A program made the translations under genes and the position numbers. The notes beneath the pieces are model-generated. The model searched no databases and had not been told where the DNA came from. It worked only from the letters and a program-made list of their open reading frames with translations. Shown piece after piece: positions 44,919-54,322 of a DNA stretch of 60,484 nucleotides; position 1 is the first letter of the stretch, and each line of letters begins with the position of its first letter. Source of the stretch: Stenotrophomonas maltophilia (lineage in GTDB: Bacteria > Pseudomonadota > Gammaproteobacteria > Xanthomonadales > Xanthomonadaceae); the NCBI RefSeq assembly GCF_003970865.1, contig NZ_RXLZ01000027.1, positions 1 to 60,484 of the forward strand, written 5' to 3'.

Positions 44919-45704
44919 TCAGGCGCGGCGTTCCATCATCAGCTTCTTGATCTCGGCGATCGCCAGCGCCGGGTTCAGGCCCTTCGGGCAGGTCCGGGCG
45001 CAGTTCATGATGGTGTGGCAGCGGTACAGCTTGAACGGATCTTCCAGATCGTCCAGGCGCGCACCGGTGTCCTCATCGCGCGAGTCGATGATCCAGCGAT
45101 AGGCCTGCAGCAGGATCGCCGGGCCCAGGTAACGCTCGCCGTTCCACCAGTAGCTCGGGCAGCTGGTCGAGCAGCAGGCGCACAGGATGCACTCGTACAG
45201 GCCGTCCAGCTTCTTGCGGTCTTCCGGCGACTGCAGGCGCTCACGGTCCGGCGGTGCCGGGGTCTGGGTGCGGATCCACGGCTTGATCGAGGCGTACTGC
45301 GCGTAGAAGTGGGTCAGGTCCGGAACCAGATCCTTGACCACGTTCATGTGCGGCAGCGGGTAGATCGGCACTTCCTTCTTGCCGCAGTCCGAGATGGCTC
45401 GGGTGCAGGCCAGGGTGTTGGTGCCATCGATGTTCATCGCGCACGAACCACAGATACCTTCGCGGCAGGAGCGGCGGAAGGTCAGGGTCGGGTCGATCTC
45501 GTTCTTGATCTTGATCAGGGCGTCCAGGACCATCGGGCCACAGGCGTCCAGATCAACTTCATAGGTATCGGTGCGCGGGTTGCTGTCGTCGTCTGGACTC
45601 CAGCGGTAGATCTTGAAGGTACGCACGTTCTTGCCGCCGTTCTTGACGGGGAAGTGCTTGCCCTTCGTGATCTTGGAATTCTTGGGGAGTGAAAACTCGG
45701 CCAT
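44919..45704 (-). CDS. sdhB: Succinate dehydrogenase iron-sulfur subunit
   Basis: 261 residues. The [2Fe-2S] domain has [15 protein letters not shown] and a later Cys in LACT; the [4Fe-4S] motif is [12 protein letters not shown] and the [3Fe-4S] motif is [17 protein letters not shown]. It passes electrons from SdhA to the membrane quinone site. The product is full length. The gene follows sdhA by 66 bp. Confidence 0.97.
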   Translation of the reverse strand: MAEFSLPKNSKITKGKHFPVKNGGKNVRTFKIYRWSPDDDSNPRTDTYEVDLDACGPMVLDALIKIKNEIDPTLTFRRSCREGICGSCAMNIDGTNTLACTRAISDCGKKEVPIYPLPHMNVVKDLVPDLTHFYAQYASIKPWIRTQTPAPPDRERLQSPEDRKKLDGLYECILCACCSTSCPSYWWNGERYLGPAILLQAYRWIIDSRDEDTGARLDDLEDPFKLYRCHTIMNCARTCPKGLNPALAIAEIKKLMMERRA

Positions 45705-45770
45705 GGCTGCTCTCGTTGGCTCAGGCGGCCCGCGCCCGTAGGCGCGGATTGCATGGTAGGCGGGGTCGGA

Positions 45771-47561
45771 TCAGTACACGCGCGGCTTCGGCGGCACTAC
45801 GGACACGTCGTCGGTCAACGTGTACATGTGCACCGGACGGTAGTCGAAGCTGCACTTGCCCTTCTCGTCGACGCTGACCAGGGTGTGCTTCTGCCAGTTG
45901 ACGTCGTCGCGGTCCGGGAAGTCCTCGTGCGCATGCGCGCCGCGGCTTTCCTTGCGCTGTTCGGCCGAGTTGATCGTCGCCACCGCGTTGAGCAGCAGGT
46001 TGTTCAGCTCGTAGGTCTCGATCAGGTCCGAGTTCCACACCAGCGAACGGTCGGAGACCTTCACGTCCTGGAACGAGTCGAAGATCTTGTCCATCTTCTC
46101 GCAGCCTTCCTTCAGCGTCTGGCTGGTGCGGAAGACCGCCGCGTCGGCCTGCATGGTGCGCTGCATGCGATCGCGGATGACCGAGGTCGGGGTATCGCCG
46201 TTGGCGTGGCGCAGCTTGTCCAGCAGGCCCAGTGCCTTGTCGCAGGCATCAGACGCCAGCGGCTTGTGCGACGCGCCCGGCTTGATGGTCTCGGCGCAGC
46301 GGTTGGCCACCGCACGACCGAACACCACCAGATCCAGCAGCGAGTTCGAGCCCAGGCGGTTGGCACCGTGCACCGACACGCAGGCGGCTTCGCCGATGGC
46401 GTACAGGCCCGGGATCACCGCGTCGGGGTTGTCGCCATCCTTGCGGACGACTTCGCCGTGGTAGTTGGTCGGGATGCCGCCCATGTTGTAGTGCACGGTC
46501 GGGATGACCGGGATCGGCTGTTTGTGCACGTCGACACCGGCGAAGATGCGGGCGCTCTCGGCGATGCCCGGCAGCTTGTCGTCGATCACGCCCGGGCCGA
46601 GGTGGGTCAGGTCGAGCAGGATGTGATCCTTGTGCTCGCCGACGCCGCGGCCTTCGCGGATCTCGATGGTCATCGAACGGCTGACCACGTCGCGCGAGGC
46701 CAGGTCCTTGTAGTGCGGTGCGTAGCGCTCCATGAAGCGCTCGCCGCTGCTGTTGCGCAGGATGCCACCTTCACCGCGGACACCCTCGGTGATCAGGCAG
46801 CCGGCGCCGTAGATGCCGGTCGGGTGGAACTGCACGAACTCCATGTCCTGCATGGCGATACCGGCACGCATGGCCAGGCCACCACCGTCGCCGGTGCAGG
46901 TGTGCGCCGAGGTGGCGCTGAAGTAGGCACGGCCGTAGCCGCCGGTGGCCAGCACCACGCCCTGGGCGCGGAACAGGTGCAGGGTGCCGTCGGACATGTC
47001 CAGGGCCAGCACGCCGCGGCAGGCGCCTTCATCGTCGAAGATCAGGTCGAGCGCGAAGTACTCGATCATGAAGCGCGCGTCGTGCTTCAGCGACTGCTGG
47101 TACAGGGTGTGCAGCATCGCGTGACCGGTACGGTCGGCCGCCGCGCAGGTACGCTGCGCCGCCGGGCCTTCGCCGTACTTGGTGGTCATGCCACCGAACG
47201 GACGCTGGTAGATCTTGCCTTCAGCGGTGCGCGAGAACGGCACGCCGTAGTGTTCGAGCTCGATGATGGCCGGGATGGCCTCACGGCACATGTATTCGAT
47301 GGCGTCCTGGTCGCCCAGCCAGTCCGAACCCTTGATGGTGTCGAAGAAGTGGTAACGCCAGTCGTCCTCGCCCATGTTGGCGAGCGCGGCCGAGATACCG
47401 CCCTGGGCGGCAACGGTATGCGAACGGGTCGGGAAGACCTTGGTCAGGCACACGGTCTGCAGGCCCTTGGCGGCCAGGCCGAACGTGGCGCGCAGGCCGG
47501 CACCGCCGGCGCCGACCACGACCATGTCGTACTTGTGTTCGGTGATCTTGTAAGCGGACAT
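45771..47561 (-). CDS. sdhA: Succinate dehydrogenase flavoprotein subunit
   Basis: 596 residues. The Rossmann FAD-binding motif is [13 protein letters not shown], and His48 in [11 protein letters not shown] is the probable covalent FAD ligand. Catalytic segments include HPTGIYGAG and [10 protein letters not shown]. It oxidises succinate to fumarate at the cytosolic face of the membrane. It belongs to sdhC-D-A-B. Confidence 0.97.
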   Translation of the reverse strand: MSAYKITEHKYDMVVVGAGGAGLRATFGLAAKGLQTVCLTKVFPTRSHTVAAQGGISAALANMGEDDWRYHFFDTIKGSDWLGDQDAIEYMCREAIPAIIELEHYGVPFSRTAEGKIYQRPFGGMTTKYGEGPAAQRTCAAADRTGHAMLHTLYQQSLKHDARFMIEYFALDLIFDDEGACRGVLALDMSDGTLHLFRAQGVVLATGGYGRAYFSATSAHTCTGDGGGLAMRAGIAMQDMEFVQFHPTGIYGAGCLITEGVRGEGGILRNSSGERFMERYAPHYKDLASRDVVSRSMTIEIREGRGVGEHKDHILLDLTHLGPGVIDDKLPGIAESARIFAGVDVHKQPIPVIPTVHYNMGGIPTNYHGEVVRKDGDNPDAVIPGLYAIGEAACVSVHGANRLGSNSLLDLVVFGRAVANRCAETIKPGASHKPLASDACDKALGLLDKLRHANGDTPTSVIRDRMQRTMQADAAVFRTSQTLKEGCEKMDKIFDSFQDVKVSDRSLVWNSDLIETYELNNLLLNAVATINSAEQRKESRGAHAHEDFPDRDDVNWQKHTLVSVDEKGKCSFDYRPVHMYTLTDDVSVVPPKPRVY

Positions 47562-47592
47562 CTAATCTGGATTCCTGTGTTGGTGCCTGGGC

Positions 47593-47979
47593 TCAGGCAA
47601 CGCCGAGGGCGATGCGGCCCACCGCAAACACACTGACGATCATGCCGAGCACGGCGACGAACTTCACCGCGGTCTGCAGCACCAGGGCCAGCAGCGATTC
47701 GTGGATGTAATCTTCCAGCACGACCTGCATGCCGAGCTGCGCGTGCCAGAACATGGCGATCAGCAGGCCGATCAGCGGCACGGCATTCCACGGCTTGGCC
47801 ACGGCAGCGGCAGCGGTCGCGTAGTCCGAGCCCAGCAGGCTCAGCACGAAGACCAGGAACCAGATGCCCAGTGCCACCAGGGCGGCGGCGGTCAGGCGCT
47901 GGTGCACGAAGTGCTCGGTGCCGGTCTTGGCCGAACCAAGGCCGCGCACGCTCTTCAACGGGGTACGGAACTTGCTCAC
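47593..47979 (-). CDS. sdhD: Succinate dehydrogenase membrane anchor subunit
   Basis: 128 residues from a GTG at 47979, which overlaps the sdhC stop as GTGA. Three membrane helices are visible (LTAAALVALGIWFLVFVL, VPLIGLLIAMFWHAQLGM, FVAVLGMIVSVFAVGRIALG). The HAQLGMQVVLEDYIH segment holds a candidate haem ligand His and the quinone-site Asp-Tyr pair typical of SdhD. Confidence 0.92.
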   Translation of the reverse strand: MSKFRTPLKSVRGLGSAKTGTEHFVHQRLTAAALVALGIWFLVFVLSLLGSDYATAAAAVAKPWNAVPLIGLLIAMFWHAQLGMQVVLEDYIHESLLALVLQTAVKFVAVLGMIVSVFAVGRIALGVA

Positions 47980-48368
47980 GCGGCACCTCCGAACATCACA
48001 TAGGCCCACACCAGCAGGGTGATCACCAGGCTGCCGATGACCGACAGCCAGCTGCTGCGGATGAAGGCGGGGATGCTGAAGCCGATGGCGAAGTCCTGCA
48101 CCACATGGCGGATGCCATTGCACAGGTGATAGGCGAACGACCATGTCCACGCGAACAGGAACACGCGGCCATACCAGGCCCCGGCATGGCCGGTGAAGCA
48201 GTTCCAGGACTCGGGCCCCATCATCAGGGCCAGCAGGCCGGCGGCGATGATGAGGGCACCAACAGACAGAAAGACGCCAGTGGCTCGATGCAGGATCGAG
48301 GTGGCCATCTGAATCTGCCAGCGATACACCTGAAGGTGCGGGGAAAGTGGGCGTTGTCTGGTCGCCAT
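47976..48368 (-). CDS. sdhC: Succinate dehydrogenase cytochrome b556 subunit
   Basis: 130 residues from the ATG at 48368 (MATRQRPLSPHLQVYRW). The family signature SILHRATGVFL (His27) and the haem-ligand region SFAYHLCNGIRHVVQD are present, with three membrane helices. It forms the membrane anchor and quinone site with SdhD. Confidence 0.94.
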   Translation of the reverse strand: MATRQRPLSPHLQVYRWQIQMATSILHRATGVFLSVGALIIAAGLLALMMGPESWNCFTGHAGAWYGRVFLFAWTWSFAYHLCNGIRHVVQDFAIGFSIPAFIRSSWLSVIGSLVITLLVWAYVMFGGAA

Positions 48369-48424
48369 TCGCTGGGCTCGTTGTCTCGGCTGGGCGGCAC
48401 GTGGCCGCGTTGGCTCAATGCTGA

Positions 48425-48595
48425 TCAGAAATCGATGCAGCGTCCGTTTTTCTCCCAATCGCCGTACCGCACCGGATCAAGTCCGCCGCGGCCGCCGAAT
48501 TCCTCTGCTTTTTCCTGTTCCACGGGCACGGGTGCCGCGGGGACCAGCGGGGCTTCAGATTCGTCGTCGGGAGTGGGGGTTGTTTGGCCTATCAT
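48425..48595 (-). CDS. DUF1674 / SDHAF4-like small protein
   Basis: 56 residues from the ATG at 48595. The conserved C-terminus GGRGGLDPVRYGDWEKNGRC ends in IDF and is the signature of DUF1674, the family of succinate dehydrogenase assembly factor 4. SDHAF4 protects free SdhA during assembly in eukaryotes. It lies 56 bp upstream of sdhC on the same strand, so it probably heads the sdh operon. Its start is divergent from ygfZ, 39 bp away. Confidence 0.88.
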   Translation of the reverse strand: MIGQTTPTPDDESEAPLVPAAPVPVEQEKAEEFGGRGGLDPVRYGDWEKNGRCIDF

Positions 48596-48634
48596 GTTCG
48601 GTCTCGCAACGCACAAATTTTAGACCTCGTTCAC

Positions 48635-49510
48635 GTGCCTGACAACCTGCCCCCTGCTTTCGTCGGATATCCGCGCCTGCCCGGCCACCAGTTGCTGAGC
48701 CTGCAGGGCGCGGATGCGGCCGTTTTCGCCCACGCCCAGTTCAGCAGCGACGTCACCGCCCTGCCCCTGCTGCACTGGCAGTGGAGCGCCTGGTTGAGCG
48801 CCAAGGGCCGCACCCTGGCAGTGTTCCAGCTGCTGCGGCTGGCCGAAGACCACGTGCTGCTGGTGCTGGCCGACGGCAATGCCGATGCGATTGCGTCGCA
48901 ACTGCAGCGCTTCGTGTTCCGCCGCAAGGTGAAGGTGGCAGTGCGCAGCGACCTGGCCGCGGCCGGCGCGTTTACCGCGCCCGAGGCCGCCAGCGGCGCC
49001 GCGATTGCGCAGACTGCAGGTGACGGCTGGGAACTGGATCTGGGCAGCGATGCACTCCCACGCACCCTGCGCATTGGCACCGCCGAGGCCTTCGCCGCCG
49101 GCAGTGAAGACGATGAGGCCGCTTTCGCCCTGGCCTGGCGCCAGGCCGACCTGCGCTACGGCCTGCCGCGGCTGGAAGAAAGCCAGCGCGAAGTGTGGAC
49201 CCCGCAGCAGCTGGGCCTGGACCGCCTGAACGGCTACAGCGTGAAGAAGGGCTGCTACCCGGGCCAGGAAATCGTTGCCCGCACCCACTTCCTCGGCAAG
49301 GCCAAGCGCGCGGTGCAGCTGCTGCATACCGCAGCACCGGCGCAGGCCGGCGATGGTGTGCAGCAGGACGGCGCGGCGCTGGGCACGATTGCCTGCGTGG
49401 CCGGCGACCTGGCACTGGCAGTGCTGCCGCTGGAGGCCAGCGATGCGGATCTGCAGGTGAGTGGTGCCGTGGCGCAGCGCATGCCGTTGCTGGATGGGCT
49501 GGCACGCTGA
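48635..49510 (+). CDS. ygfZ: Folate-binding protein YgfZ
   Basis: 291 residues from a GTG at 48635; an upstream frame to 48584 overlaps the divergent gene. The hallmark K-G-C-Y-x-G-Q-E is present as KKGCYPGQEIV with Cys207. YgfZ uses tetrahydrofolate and supports certain Fe-S enzymes, such as MiaB. The start has no evident ribosome-binding site. Confidence 0.92.
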   Translation: MPDNLPPAFVGYPRLPGHQLLSLQGADAAVFAHAQFSSDVTALPLLHWQWSAWLSAKGRTLAVFQLLRLAEDHVLLVLADGNADAIASQLQRFVFRRKVKVAVRSDLAAAGAFTAPEAASGAAIAQTAGDGWELDLGSDALPRTLRIGTAEAFAAGSEDDEAAFALAWRQADLRYGLPRLEESQREVWTPQQLGLDRLNGYSVKKGCYPGQEIVARTHFLGKAKRAVQLLHTAAPAQAGDGVQQDGAALGTIACVAGDLALAVLPLEASDADLQVSGAVAQRMPLLDGLAR

Positions 49511-49525
49511 ATCTGAAGGGCTCTC

Positions 49526-49584
49526 ATCCACGCATGGCGTGGATCTTCTGACCAGCCCGGTGGGTGCGGACCGTTGGTCCGCAC
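49526..49584. repeat. Degenerate SMAG and GTGCGGACC hairpin
   Basis: ATCCACGCATGGCGTGGAT at 49526-49544 lacks the CTAC head. GTGCGGACCGTTGGTCCGCAC at 49564-49584 is a second perfect hairpin of the REP-like type. Confidence 0.6.
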
Positions 49585-49602
49585 GCCTTCGGCGCAGGAG
49601 TG

Positions 49603-49666
49603 GTAGTGCCAGCCGCTGGCCGGCAACCACGCACGGTTGAGGTTGCCGGCCAGCGGCCGGCACTAC
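49603..49666. repeat. Inverted pair of SMAG-type repeats
   Basis: GTAGTGCCAGCCGCTGGCC starts the first copy (49603-49625), and the inverted copy occupies 49644-49666. It lies between the convergent ygfZ and ugpC-like genes, 3 bp before the latter's stop, and resembles the pair at 41456-41518. Confidence 0.8.
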
Positions 49667-49669
49667 CCC

Positions 49670-50752
49670 TTACAGGCGCTCGCCGGTTTCCGGGCTGAAG
49701 AAATGCAGGCCCTGCGGGTGGATCGCCACGCGGATCTGCTCGCCCACCGCCGGCAGCGTCTGCGGCGCCACGCGCATGGTCAGCGCATGCTGGCCGCTGC
49801 TCAGATTGACGAATATCTCGTTGCCGACCGGCTCGATGCCTTCGATGCGCGCGGTGAATGCATGCGCATCATCGGCAGCCGCCGGCTGCAGGTGCTCCGG
49901 GCGCACGCCCACCGCGATCGGCTTCTGCAACCACGCCGGATCGATCGTGGCCTGGCCCAGCGGCGCACGCCATTCGCCGTCGACCACGGTCACGCCACCG
50001 GCATCGCCCTGCAGCGTGCCACGCAGCACGTTCATTGCCGGGCTGCCGAGGAAACCCGCCACGAACAGATTGGCCGGGCGGTCGTACAGCGCCATCGGCG
50101 TATCGATCTGCTGGATGACGCCATCCTTCAGCACCACGATGCGCTGACCCAGGGTCATCGCTTCGACCTGATCGTGCGTCACGTAGATCATGGTGGTGCC
50201 CAGCTTGCGGTGCAGCTGCGCGATCTCGGTGCGCACGCTGTGGCGCAGCTTGGCATCCAGATTGGACAGCGGTTCGTCGAGCAGGAACACCGCCGGCTCG
50301 CGCACCAGCGCCCGGCCCAGCGCAACACGCTGGCGCTGGCCGCCGGACATCGCCTTGGGCAGCTTGTCCATCATCTCGGTCAGGCCCAGCGTCTGCGCTG
50401 CTTCGGCGATGCGCTTGTCGATGGTCGCCTTGTCATGGCCGCGCAGCTTCAGGCCGAAGGCCAGGTTCTCGGCCACGGTCATGTGCGGATACAGCGCGTA
50501 GCTCTGGAACACCATGGCGATGTCGCGATCCTTCGGCGCCACGTCGTTGACCACGCGGTCACCGATGGTCAGCGTGCCACCACTGATCTCTTCCAGGCCA
50601 GCCACCATCCGCAGCAGGGTCGACTTGCCACAGCCGGACGGACCGACCAGCACCATCAGCTCGCCATCGGCGACCTCGAAGCTGGCGTCCTTCACCGCGA
50701 CCTGGCCGTTGTCATAGACCTTGCGCACACCCTGCAACTGCACTTTTGCCAT
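49670..50752 (-). CDS. ugpC: UgpC/MalK-type sugar ABC transporter ATPase
   Basis: 360 residues from the ATG at 50752. Walker A GPSGCGKS (37-44), Q-loop QSYALYPHMTVAENLAFGL, signature MSGGQRQRVALGRAL, Walker B FLLDEPLSNLDA. The C-terminal TOBE/regulatory domain has GVRPEHL and NEIFVNLSSG. This is the MalK/MsmX/UgpC subfamily, which energises carbohydrate or glycerol-phosphate importers and can serve several permeases. No permease or binding protein is next to it, so it is a stand-alone, possibly shared, ATPase. It is divergent from zwf. Confidence 0.9.
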   Translation of the reverse strand: MAKVQLQGVRKVYDNGQVAVKDASFEVADGELMVLVGPSGCGKSTLLRMVAGLEEISGGTLTIGDRVVNDVAPKDRDIAMVFQSYALYPHMTVAENLAFGLKLRGHDKATIDKRIAEAAQTLGLTEMMDKLPKAMSGGQRQRVALGRALVREPAVFLLDEPLSNLDAKLRHSVRTEIAQLHRKLGTTMIYVTHDQVEAMTLGQRIVVLKDGVIQQIDTPMALYDRPANLFVAGFLGSPAMNVLRGTLQGDAGGVTVVDGEWRAPLGQATIDPAWLQKPIAVGVRPEHLQPAAADDAHAFTARIEGIEPVGNEIFVNLSSGQHALTMRVAPQTLPAVGEQIRVAIHPQGLHFFSPETGERL

Positions 50753-51104
50753 ATCACCTATCCGGTCCGCCCGAAGCCGGGCTGTCTTTTGGGACTGCCT
50801 CGGCCCTCCCGATGGCAGTGATGATTGCGCGCCTGCCGCATGACGGCGAGCACTGCAATCGAATACAGTTGCCCATTCTGCCATGTAAACGTTTTCACGT
50901 GGCACTATCCGATGATCGGTGCGCACCGATCTGCGTCGGCGGTTGAACGAAGCTTCCGCCGAGGCAGTGGTTTCGAATGGAACGGTCTTCCGGTACCCCG
51001 GAGACCGCCCCCGACGAACCTCGGACAGGCAGTTGCGCGGATGTCCCCCGAACCCAGCCATGAAGCGATTGACAACGATGTCACCCGGATCTGAAACTCG
51101 AGCG
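50753..51104. promoter_or_regulatory. Divergent control region of ugpC-like gene and zwf
   Basis: 352 bp between divergent genes. It holds a LacI-type operator at 50884-50897 and otherwise no repeat. Frames extending into it have no plausible starts, except in-frame ATGs at 51060 and 51078 for zwf. Confidence 0.6.
50884..50897. promoter_or_regulatory. LacI/GalR-type operator
   Basis: TGTAAACGTTTTCA matches the LacI/GalR consensus TGNAANCGNTTNCA exactly, within a wider imperfect palindrome (50881-50902). It lies 132 bp from the ugpC-like start and about 210 bp before zwf, where it could control sugar uptake and catabolism together. Confidence 0.65.
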
Positions 51105-52541
51105 ATGCACGACACCCTCTTCCTGTTCGGTGCCACAGGTGATCTGGCCCAGCGCTACCTGTTCCCTTCGCTGCTTCGCCTGCTTGGCGACGGCCTGCTG
51201 CCGGAGGACTTCCGCATCCGTGCGCTGGCCCTGTCCGGGCATGACACCGAAGCCTTCCATGACATCCTGCGGCCGCGCCTGCAGCAGGCCATGCCGATGG
51301 CCACGCAGGACGACATCAGTGCCCTGCTGCGCCGCATCGACTACCGTTCGGTGGATCTGCGCGACGTCGACTCGGTTGCCGCCGCAGTCTCCGACCTGGT
51401 GCACCGCAAGTGCGTCAGCTACCTGGCCATCCCGCCGGGCCTGTACATCTCCACCTGCGAAGGCCTGGCCAAGGGCGGCGCCCTCGCCGCACCGGCACGC
51501 CTGATGCTGGAGAAGCCGATCGGCAGCGACAGCGAGAGCGCCGAGGAAATCATCAGCACCATCGGCCAGTGGATCGACGAGGACCGCGTGTTCCGTCTCG
51601 ACCATTACCTGGGCAAGGCGGCGGTGCAGAACCTGATCGCGCTGCGCTTCGGCAACACGCTGCTGGAAGCGGTATGGAACCGCAATTACATCGAATCGGT
51701 GCACATCCTGGTGGCCGAGAGCGAAGGCGTGGATGGCCGCGACGCCTACTACGCGCGCTCCGGCGCGCTGCGCGACATGGTGCAGAGCCACATCCTGCAG
51801 CTGCTGTGCATGGTGGCGATGGAACCGCCGGCGTCGCTGGAAGCAGATCGCATCCGCGACGAGAAGGTCAAGGTGCTGCGCGCCCTGCGCCCGCTTGATG
51901 CCAAGCACGCCGCGCGTGACAGCATCCGTGGCCGCTACACCGCCGGCACCATCAACGGCCAGCCGGCCCAGGCCTACCAGCCGCCGGAAGGCAGCGACGT
52001 GGAAACCTTCGCCGGTGTCACCGCGCATATCGACAACTGGCGCTGGAGCGGCGTGCCGTTCCACCTGGTCACCGGCAAGCGCCTGCCCGAGCGCACCACC
52101 CGCGTGGTGGTCACGCTGAAGCCGGTCACCCACTGGCTGTTCGAGCGCCCGCAGCGTGCGCAGGCCGCACCGAACCGCCTGGTGTTCCAGCTGCAGCCGC
52201 AGGAGAACATCGAGCTGGGCCTGATGAGCAGCCTGGCCGGCCCGGAATGGGGCGCGCTGGAACTGCATCCGCTGGAACTGGAACTGTCGGTGCCGACCGG
52301 CCTGCACCGCCGCATCGCCTACGAACGCCTGTTCCTGGATGCCTTCAACGGCAATCACACGCTGTTCGTGCGCGATGACGAAGTGCGCGCAGCGTGGGCC
52401 TGGATCGACAGCGTCGCTGACGCATGGAAGGACGCCAAGCTGCCGCTGGAGCCCTACCCGGCCGGCCAATGGGGTCCGAGCAATGCGGGCGAGTTCCTGC
52501 CGCAGGGCGTGGACGCGCCGGACAGCGGAGCGTCGGCATGA
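51105..52541 (+). CDS. zwf: Glucose-6-phosphate 1-dehydrogenase
   Basis: 478 residues from the ATG at 51105 (MHDTLFLFGATGDLAQRYL); ATGs at 51060 and 51078 would add 15 or 9 residues. The cofactor motif GATGDLA and the active-site signature FRLDHYLGK with His167 are present. It oxidises glucose-6-phosphate to 6-phosphogluconolactone and starts the Entner-Doudoroff operon zwf-glk-pgl-edd-eda. The stop overlaps the glk start. Confidence 0.95.
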   Translation: MHDTLFLFGATGDLAQRYLFPSLLRLLGDGLLPEDFRIRALALSGHDTEAFHDILRPRLQQAMPMATQDDISALLRRIDYRSVDLRDVDSVAAAVSDLVHRKCVSYLAIPPGLYISTCEGLAKGGALAAPARLMLEKPIGSDSESAEEIISTIGQWIDEDRVFRLDHYLGKAAVQNLIALRFGNTLLEAVWNRNYIESVHILVAESEGVDGRDAYYARSGALRDMVQSHILQLLCMVAMEPPASLEADRIRDEKVKVLRALRPLDAKHAARDSIRGRYTAGTINGQPAQAYQPPEGSDVETFAGVTAHIDNWRWSGVPFHLVTGKRLPERTTRVVVTLKPVTHWLFERPQRAQAAPNRLVFQLQPQENIELGLMSSLAGPEWGALELHPLELELSVPTGLHRRIAYERLFLDAFNGNHTLFVRDDEVRAAWAWIDSVADAWKDAKLPLEPYPAGQWGPSNAGEFLPQGVDAPDSGASA

Positions 52542-53545
52542 GTGCCAGCCCGCAGCCGGTGCTGGTCGCCGACATCGGCGGCACCAATGCCCGCTTCGCC
52601 CTGGCTGACACGACGCAGGACGCACCACTGCAGAAAGACAGCATCCGCGAGTACGCGGTGGCGGAGTTCCCGTCGCTGGGTGATGCAGCGCGCCACCACC
52701 TGGAACAGATCGGCGCCACGGCCAGCCGCGGCGTATTCGCGGTTGCCGGTCGCGTTGACGGTGACGAGGCGCGCATCACCAACCATCCGTGGGTGATCTC
52801 GCGCAGCCGCACCGCAGCGATGCTCGGTTTCAACGAGCTGCACCTGATCAACGACTTCGCCGCACAGGCAATGGCGATTTCGCTGCTGCAGCCCGATGAC
52901 GTGGTCCAGGTCGGCGGCGCCGCCTGGGTCCCGGGCAAGCCCGGTCAGCCGCGCAACTACGCGGTGATCGGCCCGGGTACCGGCCTGGGTGTCGGCGGCC
53001 TGATCCTGCGTCATGGCCGTTGCTACCCGCTGGAAACCGAAGGCGGCCATGTCAGCTTCCCGCCGGGAACCCCGGAGGAGATCCGCATCCTGGAAATCCT
53101 CTCCGAGCAGTTCGGCCGCGTCTCCAATGAGCGCCTGATCTGCGGCCCCGGCCTGGTCAACATCCATCGCGCCGTGTGCGAGATGGCCGGTATCGATCCC
53201 GGCCAGCTGCAGCCGGTGGACGTGACCGCCCGTGCCCTGCACGGTGATCCGCAGGCGATGCGCACCGTAGATGTGTTCTGCGCGGTGTTCGGCGCCATCG
53301 CTGGCGACCTGGTACTGACCCAGGGTGCCTGGGACGGCGTATTCCTGACCGGCGGCCTGACCCCGAAGATGCTCGATTCGCTGCAGCACTCCGGTTTCCG
53401 CCAGCGCTTCGAACACAAGGGGCGGTTCTCTTCGATCATGGCGCGGGTCCCCTCGTTGGCCGTGATGCATCCCCACGCCGGCTTGCTGGGCGCCGCCGCC
53501 TATGCCGCCGACGCCGAACGTGACGCACCTGGAGTTGCCGCATGA
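52538..53545 (+). CDS. glk: Glucokinase
   Basis: 335 residues from the ATG at 52538, which overlaps the zwf stop as ATGA. The ATP-binding phosphate-1 motif is VADIGGTNARFALA; substrate residues lie in NDFAAQA and VIGPGTGLGVG, and EGGHVSFPP carries the conserved Glu-His. It belongs to the E. coli Glk-type group and phosphorylates internal glucose to feed zwf. It also overlaps pgl by 4 bp. Confidence 0.95.
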   Translation: MSASPQPVLVADIGGTNARFALADTTQDAPLQKDSIREYAVAEFPSLGDAARHHLEQIGATASRGVFAVAGRVDGDEARITNHPWVISRSRTAAMLGFNELHLINDFAAQAMAISLLQPDDVVQVGGAAWVPGKPGQPRNYAVIGPGTGLGVGGLILRHGRCYPLETEGGHVSFPPGTPEEIRILEILSEQFGRVSNERLICGPGLVNIHRAVCEMAGIDPGQLQPVDVTARALHGDPQAMRTVDVFCAVFGAIAGDLVLTQGAWDGVFLTGGLTPKMLDSLQHSGFRQRFEHKGRFSSIMARVPSLAVMHPHAGLLGAAAYAADAERDAPGVAA

Positions 53546-54264
53546 GCCCCACCTTCCACGACGATCGCATCGAATTCATCAACCACGGCGATGCTGATGG
53601 CTGGATCGAGGCGGTGGCCGCCGAGATGGCGCAGACCCTCAACCACGACATCAACGAAGTGGGCCGCGCCCGCATCCTGTTGTCTGGCGGCACCACGCCG
53701 GCGCCGGTCTACCAGGCGCTGGCCGAACTGGACGTGCACTGGGACCGGGTGGAAGTGAGCCTGGCCGACGAGCGCTGGCTGTCGCCGCAGGACCGCGACA
53801 GCAATGCCTGGCTGGTGCGCGAGAACCTGCTCAAGCGCGCCGAAGGTGCGCATTTCGATCCGCTGGTGCGCATCGGCAAGCCGCTGCCGGAATGCGTCTA
53901 CACCGCCAACCTGCAGGCCCAGCACAGCCAGCCGCCGAGCCTGGTGGCACTGGGCATGGGCAACGATGGCCACACCGCCTCGCTGTTCCCGGGCTCCAGG
54001 GACCTGGCCCGTGCACTGGAAAGCACCCTGCCCTACGCGGCACTGGATGCCACCGGCTGCCCGGGCGCGAACCAGTGGCCGCTGCGCATCACGCTGACCC
54101 CGCACGGCCTGCGCCAGTGCCGCCAGCGCCTGCTGCTGCTGCGCGGCAAGCAGAAGCTGCAGGTGCTGCGCCAGGCACTGGACAGCAACGACGCCCAGCA
54201 GTACCCGATCCTCAACGCGATCAACCTGGAAGGCGCGCGGCTGCGCGTCCACTGGGCTGATTGA
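53542..54264 (+). CDS. pgl: 6-phosphogluconolactonase
   Basis: 240 residues; ATGA overlap with glk. Family motifs are ILLSGGTTPAPVYQAL, ADERWLSPQDRDSNAWLVRENLL and MGNDGHTASLFPG (the first is residues 46-61). It hydrolyses 6-phosphogluconolactone to 6-phosphogluconate between zwf and edd. Confidence 0.95.
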   Translation: MSPTFHDDRIEFINHGDADGWIEAVAAEMAQTLNHDINEVGRARILLSGGTTPAPVYQALAELDVHWDRVEVSLADERWLSPQDRDSNAWLVRENLLKRAEGAHFDPLVRIGKPLPECVYTANLQAQHSQPPSLVALGMGNDGHTASLFPGSRDLARALESTLPYAALDATGCPGANQWPLRITLTPHGLRQCRQRLLLLRGKQKLQVLRQALDSNDAQQYPILNAINLEGARLRVHWAD

Positions 54265-54322
54265 TGTCGGCGGCGGCGCCGCGCCGCCGCTTGCCTCTCG
54301 CCACCACGAACGCCGGTAGCCA

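Noticed and set aside
41456..49666. CRISPR-like regular spacing among repeated hairpins
   Set aside because: The hairpins are SMAG/REP-type, scattered at gene ends and in mixed orientation; there is no array of identical direct repeats with uniform spacers and no cas gene.
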